From: a virus
Direction: 5' to 3' (one strand)
Virus record (IMG/VR): IMGVR_UViG_3300036861_000975
Span: 1 to 43,286 of that record
Length of the DNA: 43,286 nt
Shown here: in pieces, positions 5,988 to 13,490 of the stretch
How the letters are laid out: each line of letters starts with the position of its first letter
How positions within the stretch are numbered: position 1 is the first letter of the stretch
The notes under the pieces: generated by a model
Told to the model about the DNA's origin: nothing
The model's database searches: none
What the model saw: only the letters and a program-made list of their open reading frames with translations
Position numbers and translations under genes: made by a program

Positions 5988-6910
5988 CCACGCCGACCCC
6001 TCTCAACCTGCAGCGGCTCACCGAGGCGGACCTCGAGAAGATCGAGCTGCTCGTCGGCAGCCACCCCGCCCGTGAGGACGGCGTGTGCGTCATGGAAGCC
6101 GTGGCCTGGTTCGCGGGGGAGCCGCACACCGACGAGCCGAAGTGCGCGTCCCCCGTCCTGGGCGCCTTCCTGCGCGCGTGGAACGACCGGACCGACGCCG
6201 CGGGCCGGCAGCTGTTGAAGCCGTTCGTGCCGCGGCTGGTCGGAACGGCCGGCAAGGCGGCCGTGGAGCGCCGCCGCGCCTTCATGCTCGTCGACTGGTC
6301 GGTGAGGACCTGCGGGCCCACCTGGCTCCGCGCCGTCGGCCTGAACGACGACGCCGACGTCGTCGCGGCGCTGCCGGAGATCGTCGACAAGGCGACAGCG
6401 AGGAGCGCGGCCAAGGTGCTCGAGCCGATCAGCGAGAGAGCCTGGAAGGTCTACACCGACGCGTGGGCGGAGTTCCGCGAGAAGGCCGACCTCGCCGACC
6501 TCGCCGACCTCGCCGACCTCGCCGACCTCGCCGCCCTCGCCGCCCTCGCCGACCTCGCCGACCTCGCCGACCGCGCCGCCCTCGCCGCCCTCGCCGACCT
6601 CGCCGCCCTCGCCGACCTCGCCGCCCTCGCCGACCTCGCCGCCCTCGCCGCCCTCGCCGACCTCGCCGCCCTCGCCGACCTCGCCGCCCTCGCCGACCTC
6701 GCCGACCTCGCCGACCGCGCCGCCCGCGCCGCCCTCGCCGCCCGCGCCGCCCTCGCCGCCCTCGCCGACCTCTCTCCGGCGGAACGCCAAGCGCTCTACG
6801 ACGAGTTCTACAACGCGGTGCTCGAGAAGCTGCGTCCTGTCGTCGAGCAGCTGCAGGGCTCCGCCCTCCAGCTGCTCGACAGGATGATCGCGGCCGACGC
6901 GGCCGCGTAG
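5984..6910 (+). CDS. Conserved phage protein with a 96-residue A-(D/A)-(L/R) repeat tract
   Basis: 308 residues. Residues about 10-165 match a conserved phage and actinobacterial protein of unknown function (MEAVAWFAGEPHTDEP, ASPVLGAFLRAWND, RRRAFMLVDWSVR). Residues 168-263 are 32 tandem tripeptides of type Ala-(Asp/Ala)-(Leu/Arg), with 17 Asp and 4 Arg variants; a short helical C-terminus follows. The tract should form one long helix with leucines in a stripe. It is not a classical pentapeptide repeat, whose period is five. Function unknown. Confidence 0.75.
   Translation: MTTPTPLNLQRLTEADLEKIELLVGSHPAREDGVCVMEAVAWFAGEPHTDEPKCASPVLGAFLRAWNDRTDAAGRQLLKPFVPRLVGTAGKAAVERRRAFMLVDWSVRTCGPTWLRAVGLNDDADVVAALPEIVDKATARSAAKVLEPISERAWKVYTDAWAEFREKADLADLADLADLADLAALAALADLADLADRAALAALADLAALADLAALADLAALAALADLAALADLAALADLADLADRAARAALAARAALAALADLSPAERQALYDEFYNAVLEKLRPVVEQLQGSALQLLDRMIAADAAA
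6485..6772 (+). repeat. 32 tandem copies of a 9-bp unit, GCC-G(A/C)C-C(T/G)C
   Basis: 288 bases of in-frame tandem repeat. Seven of nine positions are identical in every copy. Only the middle bases of codons two and three vary, so every difference changes the amino acid and there is not one synonymous change. Copies could be gained or lost by slippage without breaking the frame. On the other strand and in other frames it creates long artefactual Gly/Glu- and Arg/Pro-rich reading frames. Confidence 0.95.
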
Positions 6911-6919
6911 GCGCCGGCG

Positions 6920-7171
6920 ATGCTAAACCCCGGCGCGCCGTGCTACGTCGCCTTCGGGCGCTGCGGCTGCCCGATCGCGGCGATCATCGACAACCGCTTC
7001 CGCCACCGCGCGATCGCCGCCGAAGTCGCGAAGTGGATCCGCGCGGGCTTCAAGGTCGAGCGTCGCAGCGTCCGCTTCGCCCGCGAGAACCTCGGCCGCT
7101 GCCGGCATCGTGAGAGCCCGCGGCCCACAGCGCCGCCGGCCCGCCAGCGGCCTCTGGGACTCGAGCCGTGA
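6920..7171 (+). CDS. Conserved small phage protein
   Basis: 83 residues. The core (CGCPIAAIIDN, then AAEVAKWIRAGFKVERRSV and LGRCRH) resembles small proteins common in early regions of high-GC phages; cysteines at both ends of the core may bind a metal. Function unknown. It starts 9 bases after the repeat-bearing gene and its stop overlaps the next start as GTGA. Confidence 0.6.
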   Translation: MLNPGAPCYVAFGRCGCPIAAIIDNRFRHRAIAAEVAKWIRAGFKVERRSVRFARENLGRCRHRESPRPTAPPARQRPLGLEP

Positions 7172-7398
7172 GCCGCCGCCGACGCCGGGTGCAGACGTCT
7201 GGAATCCGCGCGCGGGCCCCGCGCTGCAAGGTCTGCCGGCGGATCGTGGGCAAGCGGGGCGAGTTCCTCTACTTCACGCCTGACGGCGGCGAGGTCTGGC
7301 TGTGCGGGCGCGGCCTCTGCCAGGACGTGTTCAACGACGCCGGCGAAGCGCCGTCCGTCGCCGGCGACCACGGCTGCGCTGGAGGAGACCCGGCATGA
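7168..7398 (+). CDS. Small zinc-finger-like protein
   Basis: 76 residues from a GTG in a GTGA overlap. A basic N-terminus (SRRRRRV) is followed by a likely treble-clef or zinc-ribbon site, CKVC about 20 residues before CGRGLC. Such fingers usually bind nucleic acid, but no partner is evident. The stop overlaps the next ATG (ATGA). Confidence 0.55.
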   Translation: MSRRRRRVQTSGIRARAPRCKVCRRIVGKRGEFLYFTPDGGEVWLCGRGLCQDVFNDAGEAPSVAGDHGCAGGDPA

Positions 7399-7646
7399 AG
7401 CTGACGCTCGAGAGCACCACCAAGATCGTGCACCTGCGCCCCGCCGAGCTGGACGCGTCAGAGGCGACCGTTGAAGCCCGGATCTGGGAGGGCTTCACCG
7501 AGCGAGGCGTCCGGGTCGTCGCCTTCGTCGCCCTGGTCGCCGTCCGCGACACGGACGACTCCTCGCAGTTCGAGGAGGAGCTGCAGCACCGGCGGCCGCC
7601 GTCTCCCGACGTCGACCTCCTGATCCCGCACCGGCTGGTGCTGTAG
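7395..7646 (+). CDS. Conserved small phage protein (KLTLESTTKIVHL family)
   Basis: 83 residues. The pattern LESTTKIVHL, ARIWEGFTERGV and VAFVALVAV is a recurrent small beta-rich phage protein of unknown function. The ATG lies in an ATGA overlap. The reading frame is open upstream but that part is antisense-like shadow of the previous gene. No membrane or export signals. Confidence 0.6.
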   Translation: MKLTLESTTKIVHLRPAELDASEATVEARIWEGFTERGVRVVAFVALVAVRDTDDSSQFEEELQHRRPPSPDVDLLIPHRLVL

Positions 7647-7650
7647 GCGA

Positions 7651-7983
7651 GTGGTCGTCGACCGCTTCGACTATTCGCGGATCCCGCCTTACATCCGGGA
7701 GTCCCTCGACCTCTACGCCCGTGACGGCCGCCCGCTCGGGCACTTCCTGACCGCCGTCCTCACGAACGACCTGTTCGAGGCGTGCGGCCGCGCGGACGAT
7801 AACAACGTGTGGGTGCTGCCAGTCATCACGGCCTACGTCTTCAACCACCTGCCGGGCGGCTGCTGGGGATCTCCCGAGAAGGTCGCCGCCTGGCGCGAGC
7901 ACCGCGGCCTCGAGGGCCTCGGCCACGACAAGGACGCGCCCCTCCCCGATGCGCCACGGGGAGACGAAGGCTTGAAGGCATGA
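7651..7983 (+). CDS. Conserved phage hypothetical protein
   Basis: 110 residues from a GTG four bases after the upstream stop. The sequence FDYSRIPPYIRESLDL, GHFLTAVLTNDLFEA, then VFNHLPGGCWGSPEKVAAW is a widely distributed phage protein of unknown role, common near replication genes. The C-terminal 20 residues look disordered. The stop overlaps the next ATG (ATGA). Confidence 0.65.
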   Translation: MVVDRFDYSRIPPYIRESLDLYARDGRPLGHFLTAVLTNDLFEACGRADDNNVWVLPVITAYVFNHLPGGCWGSPEKVAAWREHRGLEGLGHDKDAPLPDAPRGDEGLKA

Positions 7984-8231
7984 CCGTTGATCCCGCCGAT
8001 GCGATCCGCGAGGGCAAGACGCGGCTCACGTTCCGGACGGAGGGCGAGCGCCTGAACGCCTACCTCGCGCCGCTCGACTCCATGGACGGCGCGCTGCTCG
8101 TCGGCAGCATGCTCGTCGCCGCCGTCCGCTCCGACGCCGACAACCAGCTCTTCAACGACTGGCGCCAGGCCCTCGACCTCTGGCTGGACCGGACCACGGA
8201 GCGGATCCGTCTGCGCGAGGCAGAGTCTTGA
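7980..8231 (+). CDS. Small hypothetical protein
   Basis: 83 residues, mostly helical, with no family recognised. The middle (LDSMDGALLVGSMLVAAV) is moderately hydrophobic but interrupted by charged neighbours, so a membrane helix is doubtful. ATGA start overlap and TTGA overlap with the next gene. Confidence 0.5.
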   Translation: MTVDPADAIREGKTRLTFRTEGERLNAYLAPLDSMDGALLVGSMLVAAVRSDADNQLFNDWRQALDLWLDRTTERIRLREAES

Positions 8232-8779
8232 GCGAGCGCTTCGCGCGGCTGTGCCTCGTCCATTCCGCCGAGCTGAAGGTCGTCGGCGACTCGCTCCACT
8301 GCCCGCGCGGGCCCCACGTCGTCACTGAGTGGGCGACGGTCGACCGCGAGAAGCGGAAGGTCATCTCGAAGGCGAATCGACACGCTCTGTCGATCGTCGA
8401 GCCCGAAGGAGGTCCCATGAGGAAGAACAGCGTGAAGTCCGGGGGGGGGGCTTCGAAAGCCACCCGTCTCGAGCTCTCGCGCTTCACGGACGGCGCCGCC
8501 GAGGAGCTGCGGCTGCGCCTGGTGAACGGGCCGTGGCCCGCTGCGCCCTACCGCCTGCTCGTCCAGCACAAGGTCGAGGGCGGCCGCAGCAAGAGCGGGA
8601 TGCTCTCCGCCTGCCTGTCGGAGGAGGAAGCCCGGAACAGGTTCCAGGCCGCCTGCAACGAGGCGCGCTCCATGGGCTGGAAGGATGCGCTCTCCCGCCG
8701 CTCGAGCCTGACCACGATCCCCGCCCCGGGCGGGGCCTCGCTGCGTCCGGCCAGGGCCTCCCGCGCGGCGGCCAGGTGA
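8228..8779 (+). CDS. Hypothetical protein, apparently two small genes in one frame, with a G10 tract
   Basis: 183 residues from a TTG in a TTGA overlap. Residues 1-45 resemble a short zinc-ribbon-type phage protein (CLVHSAELKV, then LHCPRGPHVV, TEW). A second unit starts at Met64 (ATG 8417), preceded by a perfect AGGAGG at 8407-8412, so it can probably be translated separately. That second unit contains ten consecutive Gs (8441-8450), read Ser-Gly-Gly-Gly-Ala, then a beta-rich segment (LRLRLVNGPWPAAPYRLLV). Slippage in the G tract would change the frame of everything after it. Confidence 0.55.
   Translation: MSERFARLCLVHSAELKVVGDSLHCPRGPHVVTEWATVDREKRKVISKANRHALSIVEPEGGPMRKNSVKSGGGASKATRLELSRFTDGAAEELRLRLVNGPWPAAPYRLLVQHKVEGGRSKSGMLSACLSEEEARNRFQAACNEARSMGWKDALSRRSSLTTIPAPGGASLRPARASRAAAR
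8441..8450. repeat. G10 homopolymer inside a coding sequence
   Basis: Ten Gs in a row. Tracts of this length are prone to replication slippage and are a known basis of phase variation, but are also a common sequencing or assembly error. The displayed length keeps the gene open to its stop at 8777-8779. Confidence 0.8.
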
Positions 8780-8798
8780 GCGCGCGCAGCTGAGCGGC

Positions 8799-9056
8799 GT
8801 GAGCGCGTCTGTGGGCCGGTCGAAGCTGATGCGGCGTGTCCAGCGGGCCTTCTCGCCCTGGCCGGAGTCGATCGCCGGCGTGGGCGAGAAGACGATGGGC
8901 CCGCTCGCCCGCTGCGTGCGCTGCCGCTCGCGGACGTTCGTGCGGTACGGCGGCGGCACGGTCCTCTGCCTCCGCCACGCCCTCGAGGCGGCCGCTCCCG
9001 GCGCCGGCGAGGCCGCGCCGGCTGAACCTCGTCCTGCGCGGGCGGCGGTCCCATGA
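8799..9056 (+). CDS. Small zinc-binding hypothetical protein
   Basis: 85 residues from a GTG. The centre holds CVRCRSRTFVRYGGGTVLCLRH, a probable C-x2-C...C-x2-H zinc site, flanked by a basic N-terminus and an Ala/Pro-rich tail. Zinc-ribbon proteins of this size are frequent in phage early operons. The stop overlaps the next ATG (ATGA). Confidence 0.55.
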   Translation: MSASVGRSKLMRRVQRAFSPWPESIAGVGEKTMGPLARCVRCRSRTFVRYGGGTVLCLRHALEAAAPGAGEAAPAEPRPARAAVP

Positions 9057-9352
9057 CGAACCTCGGGAAGTGTCGCTGGTGCAACAAGACCATCCGGTGG
9101 GTGACGACCAGGAAGCTGAAGCTCATGCCGATCGATCCCGACCCGGTGCCGGACGGCAACGTCCTCCTCGACGGCGAGGAGTTCGCCTACGTGCTCGGCC
9201 GGTCCACGCAGATCGAGCTCGAGGGCATGAGCCTCGGCGCGCGCTACCGGCCGCACTTCGCGAGCTGCCAGGGCGCGCAGCGAGCGTCCAGGGGGCATCT
9301 CAGGGCGGCGCTGCGGCGGACGCTCGACAAGGTCCGCAGGAGCCTCACCTGA
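9053..9352 (+). CDS. Conserved phage zinc-ribbon protein
   Basis: 99 residues. CRWCNKTIRW near the N-terminus, LMPIDPDPVPDGN in the middle, and RYRPHFASC toward the end match a very common phage protein family in which C-x2-C and H-x3-C bind zinc. Function unknown; usually found among replication or recombination genes. An ATGA start overlap is present, and its stop overlaps the next gene as CTGA. Confidence 0.7.
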   Translation: MTNLGKCRWCNKTIRWVTTRKLKLMPIDPDPVPDGNVLLDGEEFAYVLGRSTQIELEGMSLGARYRPHFASCQGAQRASRGHLRAALRRTLDKVRRSLT

Positions 9353-11070
9353 GCCAGATCCACCTCGGGTTCGAGGTCGGCAGCGGCAAGCCGGTGGCGA
9401 TCCCGCTGCGGCACCTGGCGGTCACCGGCCAGACGCAGGAGAGCGGCAAGACGACGACGCTCGAGGCCCTGGCCACGCGCGCCGGCGTCGCCGTGCTGGC
9501 CTTCGTCACGAAGCGCGGCGAGAAGGCCTTCAGCCTCGGCGCACGCGTCGCCCCCTACTTCCGCGACCGGGCCGACTGGCAGTTCGTCGACCAGCTCATC
9601 TCGGCCCAGCTCTCGGAAAAGAACAAGTGGCTGCGCCAGTGGTTCATCCCGATCTGCCGGACCACGCGCACGCTGGCCGATGTGCAGCGCGCCGTGAGGA
9701 AGGGGATGGAGAAGGCCACCGGCCAGCGCGCCGGCGCCTACGTCCAGCTGGACGCCTACCTCGACCTGATCGTCCCCGAGATCCAGAGCGCGAAGCTGGC
9801 CAGCTCGCTCGAGCTCGGGCCCGGCCTGAACGTCATGGACATCTCGGGCTCGTCGACGCCGATGCAGATGCTCTTCGTGCAGTCGGCGATCGACTGGGTG
9901 AACGCCCAAGCCCGGAACACCGTGGTGGTGGTCCCCGAGGCCTGGGAGTTCGTGCCGGAGGGGAAGGGCTCGCCGGCGAAGGCCTCGGCGATCGCCCTAG
10001 TGAGGAAGGGCGGCGGCATCGGCAACCACATCTGGGTCGACAGCCAGGACATGGCGGGGGTGGACAAGACGATCCTCCGGGGCTGTGCCGTCTGGCTGAT
10101 CGGGGTCCAGCGCGAGGCCAACGAGATCAAGCGCAACCTCGCCAACATCCCCGCCGGCATCAAGCGGCCCTCGGCGGCCGATGTCGCCACCCTCGCCCGC
10201 GGCCAGTTCTATGCGTGCTGGGGACAGCACGCCCTGAAGGTCTACGTCCAGCCGGCATGGCTGGCCACCGAGCAGGCGCGGGCGTTCGCGAGGAGCGAGC
10301 CACCGCCGACACCGCCTTCGAGCGACCAGGTGGGCAGGTTCATGGAGCGCGGCCTGGCCGCGCAGCACGCCGTCGACCGCGAGATCGCAGCGGCACGGCG
10401 GAAGGAGGACCCCTCGATGTGTGAAGAGCACCAGCGGCTCAGCCGCGAGATGGAGGCCCTCACCGGCTCCCTGAAGGAGGCCCAGCGCGCGCTCGTGGCC
10501 GCCGGCGCCGAGGCGGGGCGGCTGCGCATCCGCGCCCAGGCCGCCGACGAGCTGGCGGCCGCCATCGCGAAGCTGCTGCCGACGGGCGAAGGCCTCACGG
10601 CCGCCGCGGCGTCGGTTGACGAGGACGCGATCGTCCGCAAGGTCCTCGCGCGGATCCCGGCCGGGCCCGCTGGGCCTCTCCAGGTCACCCCGCCCGCGAA
10701 GCTGCGGGCCGACTTCCAGCGGGAGGAGGTCGCCCGCATCCTCTCCGCGATCCGTGACCTGTCGCCCCTCCAGAAGCGGATCCTGAAGCTCCTCGAGGGC
10801 CTCGAGGGGCAGCGCTGCTTCCAGAAGAACATCGCGCAACGCCTCGGCCGGCCCACGGGCGGCGACAGCTGGATCCACATGACGACGGCGGTGAAGGGTC
10901 TGGCGTCGGCTGGCTTCGTCGACGTCGACGAGAAGCGCGGCGTCAGGACCAGCGTGCGCGACAAGATCGCCGGCGGCCTCCAGACCTATCAGGCCGCCGA
11001 CGCAGACGTCGAGGCCGTCTACCAGAACGTCCTGTTCGAGATCGCCAATGAGAACGGAGGCCAAGCATGA
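9349..11070 (+). CDS. HerA/FtsK-superfamily ATPase with C-terminal winged helix
   Basis: 573 residues. The N-terminus IHLGFEVGSGKPVAIPL is a typical HerA-like strand, then Walker A GQTQESGKT (residues 27-35) and a Walker-B-like VVVVPEAWEF with Glu197. Residues about 345-400 are coiled coil (EMEALTGSLKEAQRAL), and about 465-540 look like a winged helix (LQKRILKLLEGLEG, IAQRLGRPTGG, LASAGFVDVDE). There is no ATG, GTG or TTG at a usable place: the conserved sequence begins at CTG 9349, in a CTGA overlap with AGGAG six bases upstream. Probable DNA-tracking motor; its partner is likely the adjacent ParB. Confidence 0.75.
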   Translation: MSQIHLGFEVGSGKPVAIPLRHLAVTGQTQESGKTTTLEALATRAGVAVLAFVTKRGEKAFSLGARVAPYFRDRADWQFVDQLISAQLSEKNKWLRQWFIPICRTTRTLADVQRAVRKGMEKATGQRAGAYVQLDAYLDLIVPEIQSAKLASSLELGPGLNVMDISGSSTPMQMLFVQSAIDWVNAQARNTVVVVPEAWEFVPEGKGSPAKASAIALVRKGGGIGNHIWVDSQDMAGVDKTILRGCAVWLIGVQREANEIKRNLANIPAGIKRPSAADVATLARGQFYACWGQHALKVYVQPAWLATEQARAFARSEPPPTPPSSDQVGRFMERGLAAQHAVDREIAAARRKEDPSMCEEHQRLSREMEALTGSLKEAQRALVAAGAEAGRLRIRAQAADELAAAIAKLLPTGEGLTAAAASVDEDAIVRKVLARIPAGPAGPLQVTPPAKLRADFQREEVARILSAIRDLSPLQKRILKLLEGLEGQRCFQKNIAQRLGRPTGGDSWIHMTTAVKGLASAGFVDVDEKRGVRTSVRDKIAGGLQTYQAADADVEAVYQNVLFEIANENGGQA

Positions 11071-12710
11071 GCAGTCAACCTCACGCGCCGGGCGCACCGT
11101 CCGGCTCGTCCGGCGCGTTCCAGTACCTACCGCTCGCGGACCTCCGCGAGTCGCCCCTCAATCCCAGGAAGCACTTCGACCCGGCGAAGCTCGCCGAGCT
11201 GGCCGCGAGCATCAAGGCGAAGGGCGTGCTCACGCCGCTGCTCGTGAGGCCGGTGGCGAAGGGCGCGGCCTACGAGATCGGCGCCGGCCACCGACGGTAC
11301 CGCGCGGCGAACATCGCCGAGATCGACCAGGTGCCAGCCGTCGTCCGGGAGATGAGCGACACGGAGTTCCTCGAGCTGCTCGTGACGGAGAACGACCAGC
11401 GCGAGGACGTCCATCCCCTCGAGGAGGCGGCCGGCTACCAGGCGCTGATGACGAAGGCGGGGTACCCCGTGGAGCGGATCGCCGAGCGCGTCGGCCGATC
11501 GGTCAAGTACGTCTATGACCGCGTTAAGCTGCTGCAGCTCACCAAGGAGGCCCAGAAGCTCTTCCTCGCCGGTCACATGACAGCCGGCCACGCGATCCTG
11601 CTGGCGCGCCTGTCCCCGGCGGACCAGGAGCGGGCGATCGAGGAGCACGGCGCCTTGTTCACCGACGAGCACCTGCTCTTCACTCCGGAGGAGGAGGAGA
11701 AGCTCGAGGTCGACGACGAGCCGCGGAAGCCCCGGAGCGTTCGGGAGTTCGCGGGCTGGATCGACGAGCACGTGAAGCTCGACGCGACCCAGGCCGATCC
11801 CATGCTCTTCCCCGAGATGGTGCAGACCGTCCAGGCGGCCGCCGAGGAGGCCGAGAAGATCGTTCGCATCACCCACGAAATCATGACCCCCGAGGATGCG
11901 AAGGACGGGCAGAAGCTCATCCTCGGCCGGTCGTGGAAGAGGGCCGACGGCATGCACGGCTCGAAGCGCTGCGACCATTCGGTCACCGGCGTCATCGTGA
12001 TCGGTCCCGGCCGAGGGCAGGCTTTCAAGGTCTGCGTGAACAAGGACAAGTGCGCGGTCCACTGGGGCGCCGAGATGCGCGAGCGGCAGAAGCGCGCGAA
12101 GCAGACGGCGACCACCGGCGCCAAGGCCGCCCAGGACCGCTGGAAGCGGGAAGAAGAGCAGCGCGAGCGTGAGCGGGCGCGTGAGGAGGCCGCGCGCCAG
12201 CGTTGGCAAAAGGCCGCCCCGACCGTCCTGAAGGCGGTCGCGGAGAAGGTGAAGAAGGCGGCGGCCGGTCCCAGCGGACCCCTCGCCCGGATCATCTTGG
12301 GCGCCATCAGGAACGAGGGTGCCGGCGCCGCAGCCGCGGCGGCGTTCGTCCCTCGCGGCACGAAGCCCGAGGACCTCGTGCGCCACGTCGCCTTCCTCAT
12401 CCTCCACGGAGAGGCTCTCGACCGCTGGTACGGCCCTCAGCACTTTCCGAAGCGCGCGAAGGAGCTCGGCGTCGACGTTCAGAAGATCCTCGATGAGGTC
12501 GCTCCGACCGAGAAGGCGGCGGCCGTCGTCGCGCGCTGTAAGGAGTGTGGCTGCACCGAGGACAAGGCCTGCCCGGGCGGGTGCAGCTGGGCCGAGGAGC
12601 CGAACAAGAAGACCGGCCTCGGGCTGTGCACCGCGTGCCGGGCGAAGCGGAAGGCGAAGAACCCGCGGGTGAAGGGCGCGCCGCGCCGCGCCGCCCACGC
12701 GTCGGCCTGA
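11067..12710 (+). CDS. parB: ParB/Spo0J-like nuclease-fold and HTH protein
   Basis: 547 residues, larger than typical chromosomal ParB (about 300). Order: ParB N-terminal domain (LADLRESPLNPRKHF, then AASIKAKGVLTPLLVRP, GAGHRRYRAA), the ENDQREDVHPLEEAAGY segment, an HTH (ERIAERVGRSVKYVYDRVKLL), a middle segment with possible metal ligands (RCDHS, CVNKDKC), a Lys/Arg/Glu coiled coil (about 330-395), and a C-terminal cysteine cluster starting at Cys491 (CKECGC, CPGGC, CTAC). ParB proteins bind a centromere-like site and spread using CTP. No ParA is present; the HerA-like ATPase directly upstream (ATGA overlap) may replace it. Confidence 0.85.
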   Translation: MSSQPHAPGAPSGSSGAFQYLPLADLRESPLNPRKHFDPAKLAELAASIKAKGVLTPLLVRPVAKGAAYEIGAGHRRYRAANIAEIDQVPAVVREMSDTEFLELLVTENDQREDVHPLEEAAGYQALMTKAGYPVERIAERVGRSVKYVYDRVKLLQLTKEAQKLFLAGHMTAGHAILLARLSPADQERAIEEHGALFTDEHLLFTPEEEEKLEVDDEPRKPRSVREFAGWIDEHVKLDATQADPMLFPEMVQTVQAAAEEAEKIVRITHEIMTPEDAKDGQKLILGRSWKRADGMHGSKRCDHSVTGVIVIGPGRGQAFKVCVNKDKCAVHWGAEMRERQKRAKQTATTGAKAAQDRWKREEEQRERERAREEAARQRWQKAAPTVLKAVAEKVKKAAAGPSGPLARIILGAIRNEGAGAAAAAAFVPRGTKPEDLVRHVAFLILHGEALDRWYGPQHFPKRAKELGVDVQKILDEVAPTEKAAAVVARCKECGCTEDKACPGGCSWAEEPNKKTGLGLCTACRAKRKAKNPRVKGAPRRAAHASA

Positions 12711-12720
12711 ACCCTCGCCC

Positions 12721-13005
12721 ATGTGCCAGCGCTGCGACCGCACGCGCGCCGGAGCGCGCGACCACTTCAAGACCCAGACCGGCCGTGAGCCGAACGAGGA
12801 CGACGCCTCGCTCGGCGACATCCAGATCTACATCGCGATCGTGCGCGAGCGCCTGGACGTCCTTCACATCCTCTTCCCGGGCGGGCCCGGCGCCATTCCG
12901 CCGTGCGTGCTCGAGGATATCGAGAGCCACATGCTCTCCGCCGCCGAGGCCGCCGCCACTCTCCGGCGGCGGACGATGGAGCGGCAAGCGGCGGCACGGG
13001 CATGA
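12721..13005 (+). CDS. Small hypothetical protein
   Basis: 94 residues. It begins MCQRCDRTRAGAR, a single C-x2-C, followed by two helices (IQIYIAIVRERLDVLHILF and IESHMLSAAEAAATLRR). No family recognised. The start is 10 bases after ParB, and its stop overlaps the next gene as ATGA. Confidence 0.55.
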   Translation: MCQRCDRTRAGARDHFKTQTGREPNEDDASLGDIQIYIAIVRERLDVLHILFPGGPGAIPPCVLEDIESHMLSAAEAAATLRRRTMERQAAARA

Positions 13006-13490
13006 AAGCCCTCACGCTGTGGCAGCCGTGGGCCACGCTGGTGGCGATCGGCGCGAAGTCGATCGAGACGAGGTCCTGGTCGACGAGACACCGGGGGCCC
13101 CTCGCCATCCACGCGGCGAAGCGCTTCCCGCCAGGTGCGCAGAGCCTGGCCATGGAGCGCGAGTTCCGGACCGTCTTGCTCGAGGCCGGCTACGGCGACC
13201 CCGAGACGCTCCCGCGCGGCGCGGTGGTGGCCGTCGCGCAGCTCGTCGACGTGCGGACCACCGACGAAGTCCGCGGCGTCCTGCAGGCGACGCCGCGCGA
13301 GACGATCTACGGCGACTTCTCGCGCGGCCGGTGGGCCTGGGTCCTGCGCGACGTCGTGCGGCTGCCGCAGCCCATCCAGGCCTACGGCGGCCGCGGCCTC
13401 TGGACGTGGCCGGTGCCGGTCGACGCAGCGCGCTTCCTCGAGGAGGCGAACAGCTCCTACGTGATCGGGCGGCTGGAGGTGCCCAGCTGA
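13002..13490 (+). CDS. ASCH-domain protein
   Basis: 162 residues. The opening MKALTLWQPWATLVAIGAK and the following IETRSW are diagnostic of phage ASCH-domain proteins, with RGPLAIHAAKRF and GRWAWVLRDVVRL completing the beta-barrel. ASCH is a PUA-like fold that binds RNA or modified nucleic acids; one characterised member is an N4-acetylcytidine amidohydrolase, but this protein's substrate is unknown. ATGA start overlap; the stop overlaps the next gene as CTGA. Confidence 0.85.
   Translation: MKALTLWQPWATLVAIGAKSIETRSWSTRHRGPLAIHAAKRFPPGAQSLAMEREFRTVLLEAGYGDPETLPRGAVVAVAQLVDVRTTDEVRGVLQATPRETIYGDFSRGRWAWVLRDVVRLPQPIQAYGGRGLWTWPVPVDAARFLEEANSSYVIGRLEVPS

Noticed and set aside
6485-6772. Diversity-generating retroelement target or CRISPR array
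   Set aside because: No reverse transcriptase or template repeat is seen, variation is not adenine-specific on one strand, and there are no spacers.
6485-6772. Pentapeptide-repeat (DNA-mimic) protein
   Set aside because: The period is three residues, not five, so the square beta-helix of that family is not expected.
5813-6790. Gly/Glu/Val repeat protein on the minus strand
   Set aside because: Produced by the 9-bp repeat read in antisense; no ribosome site or operon support.
11127-12821. 564-codon minus-strand frame opposite parB
   Set aside because: High-GC shadow; the opposite strand carries clear ParB motifs.
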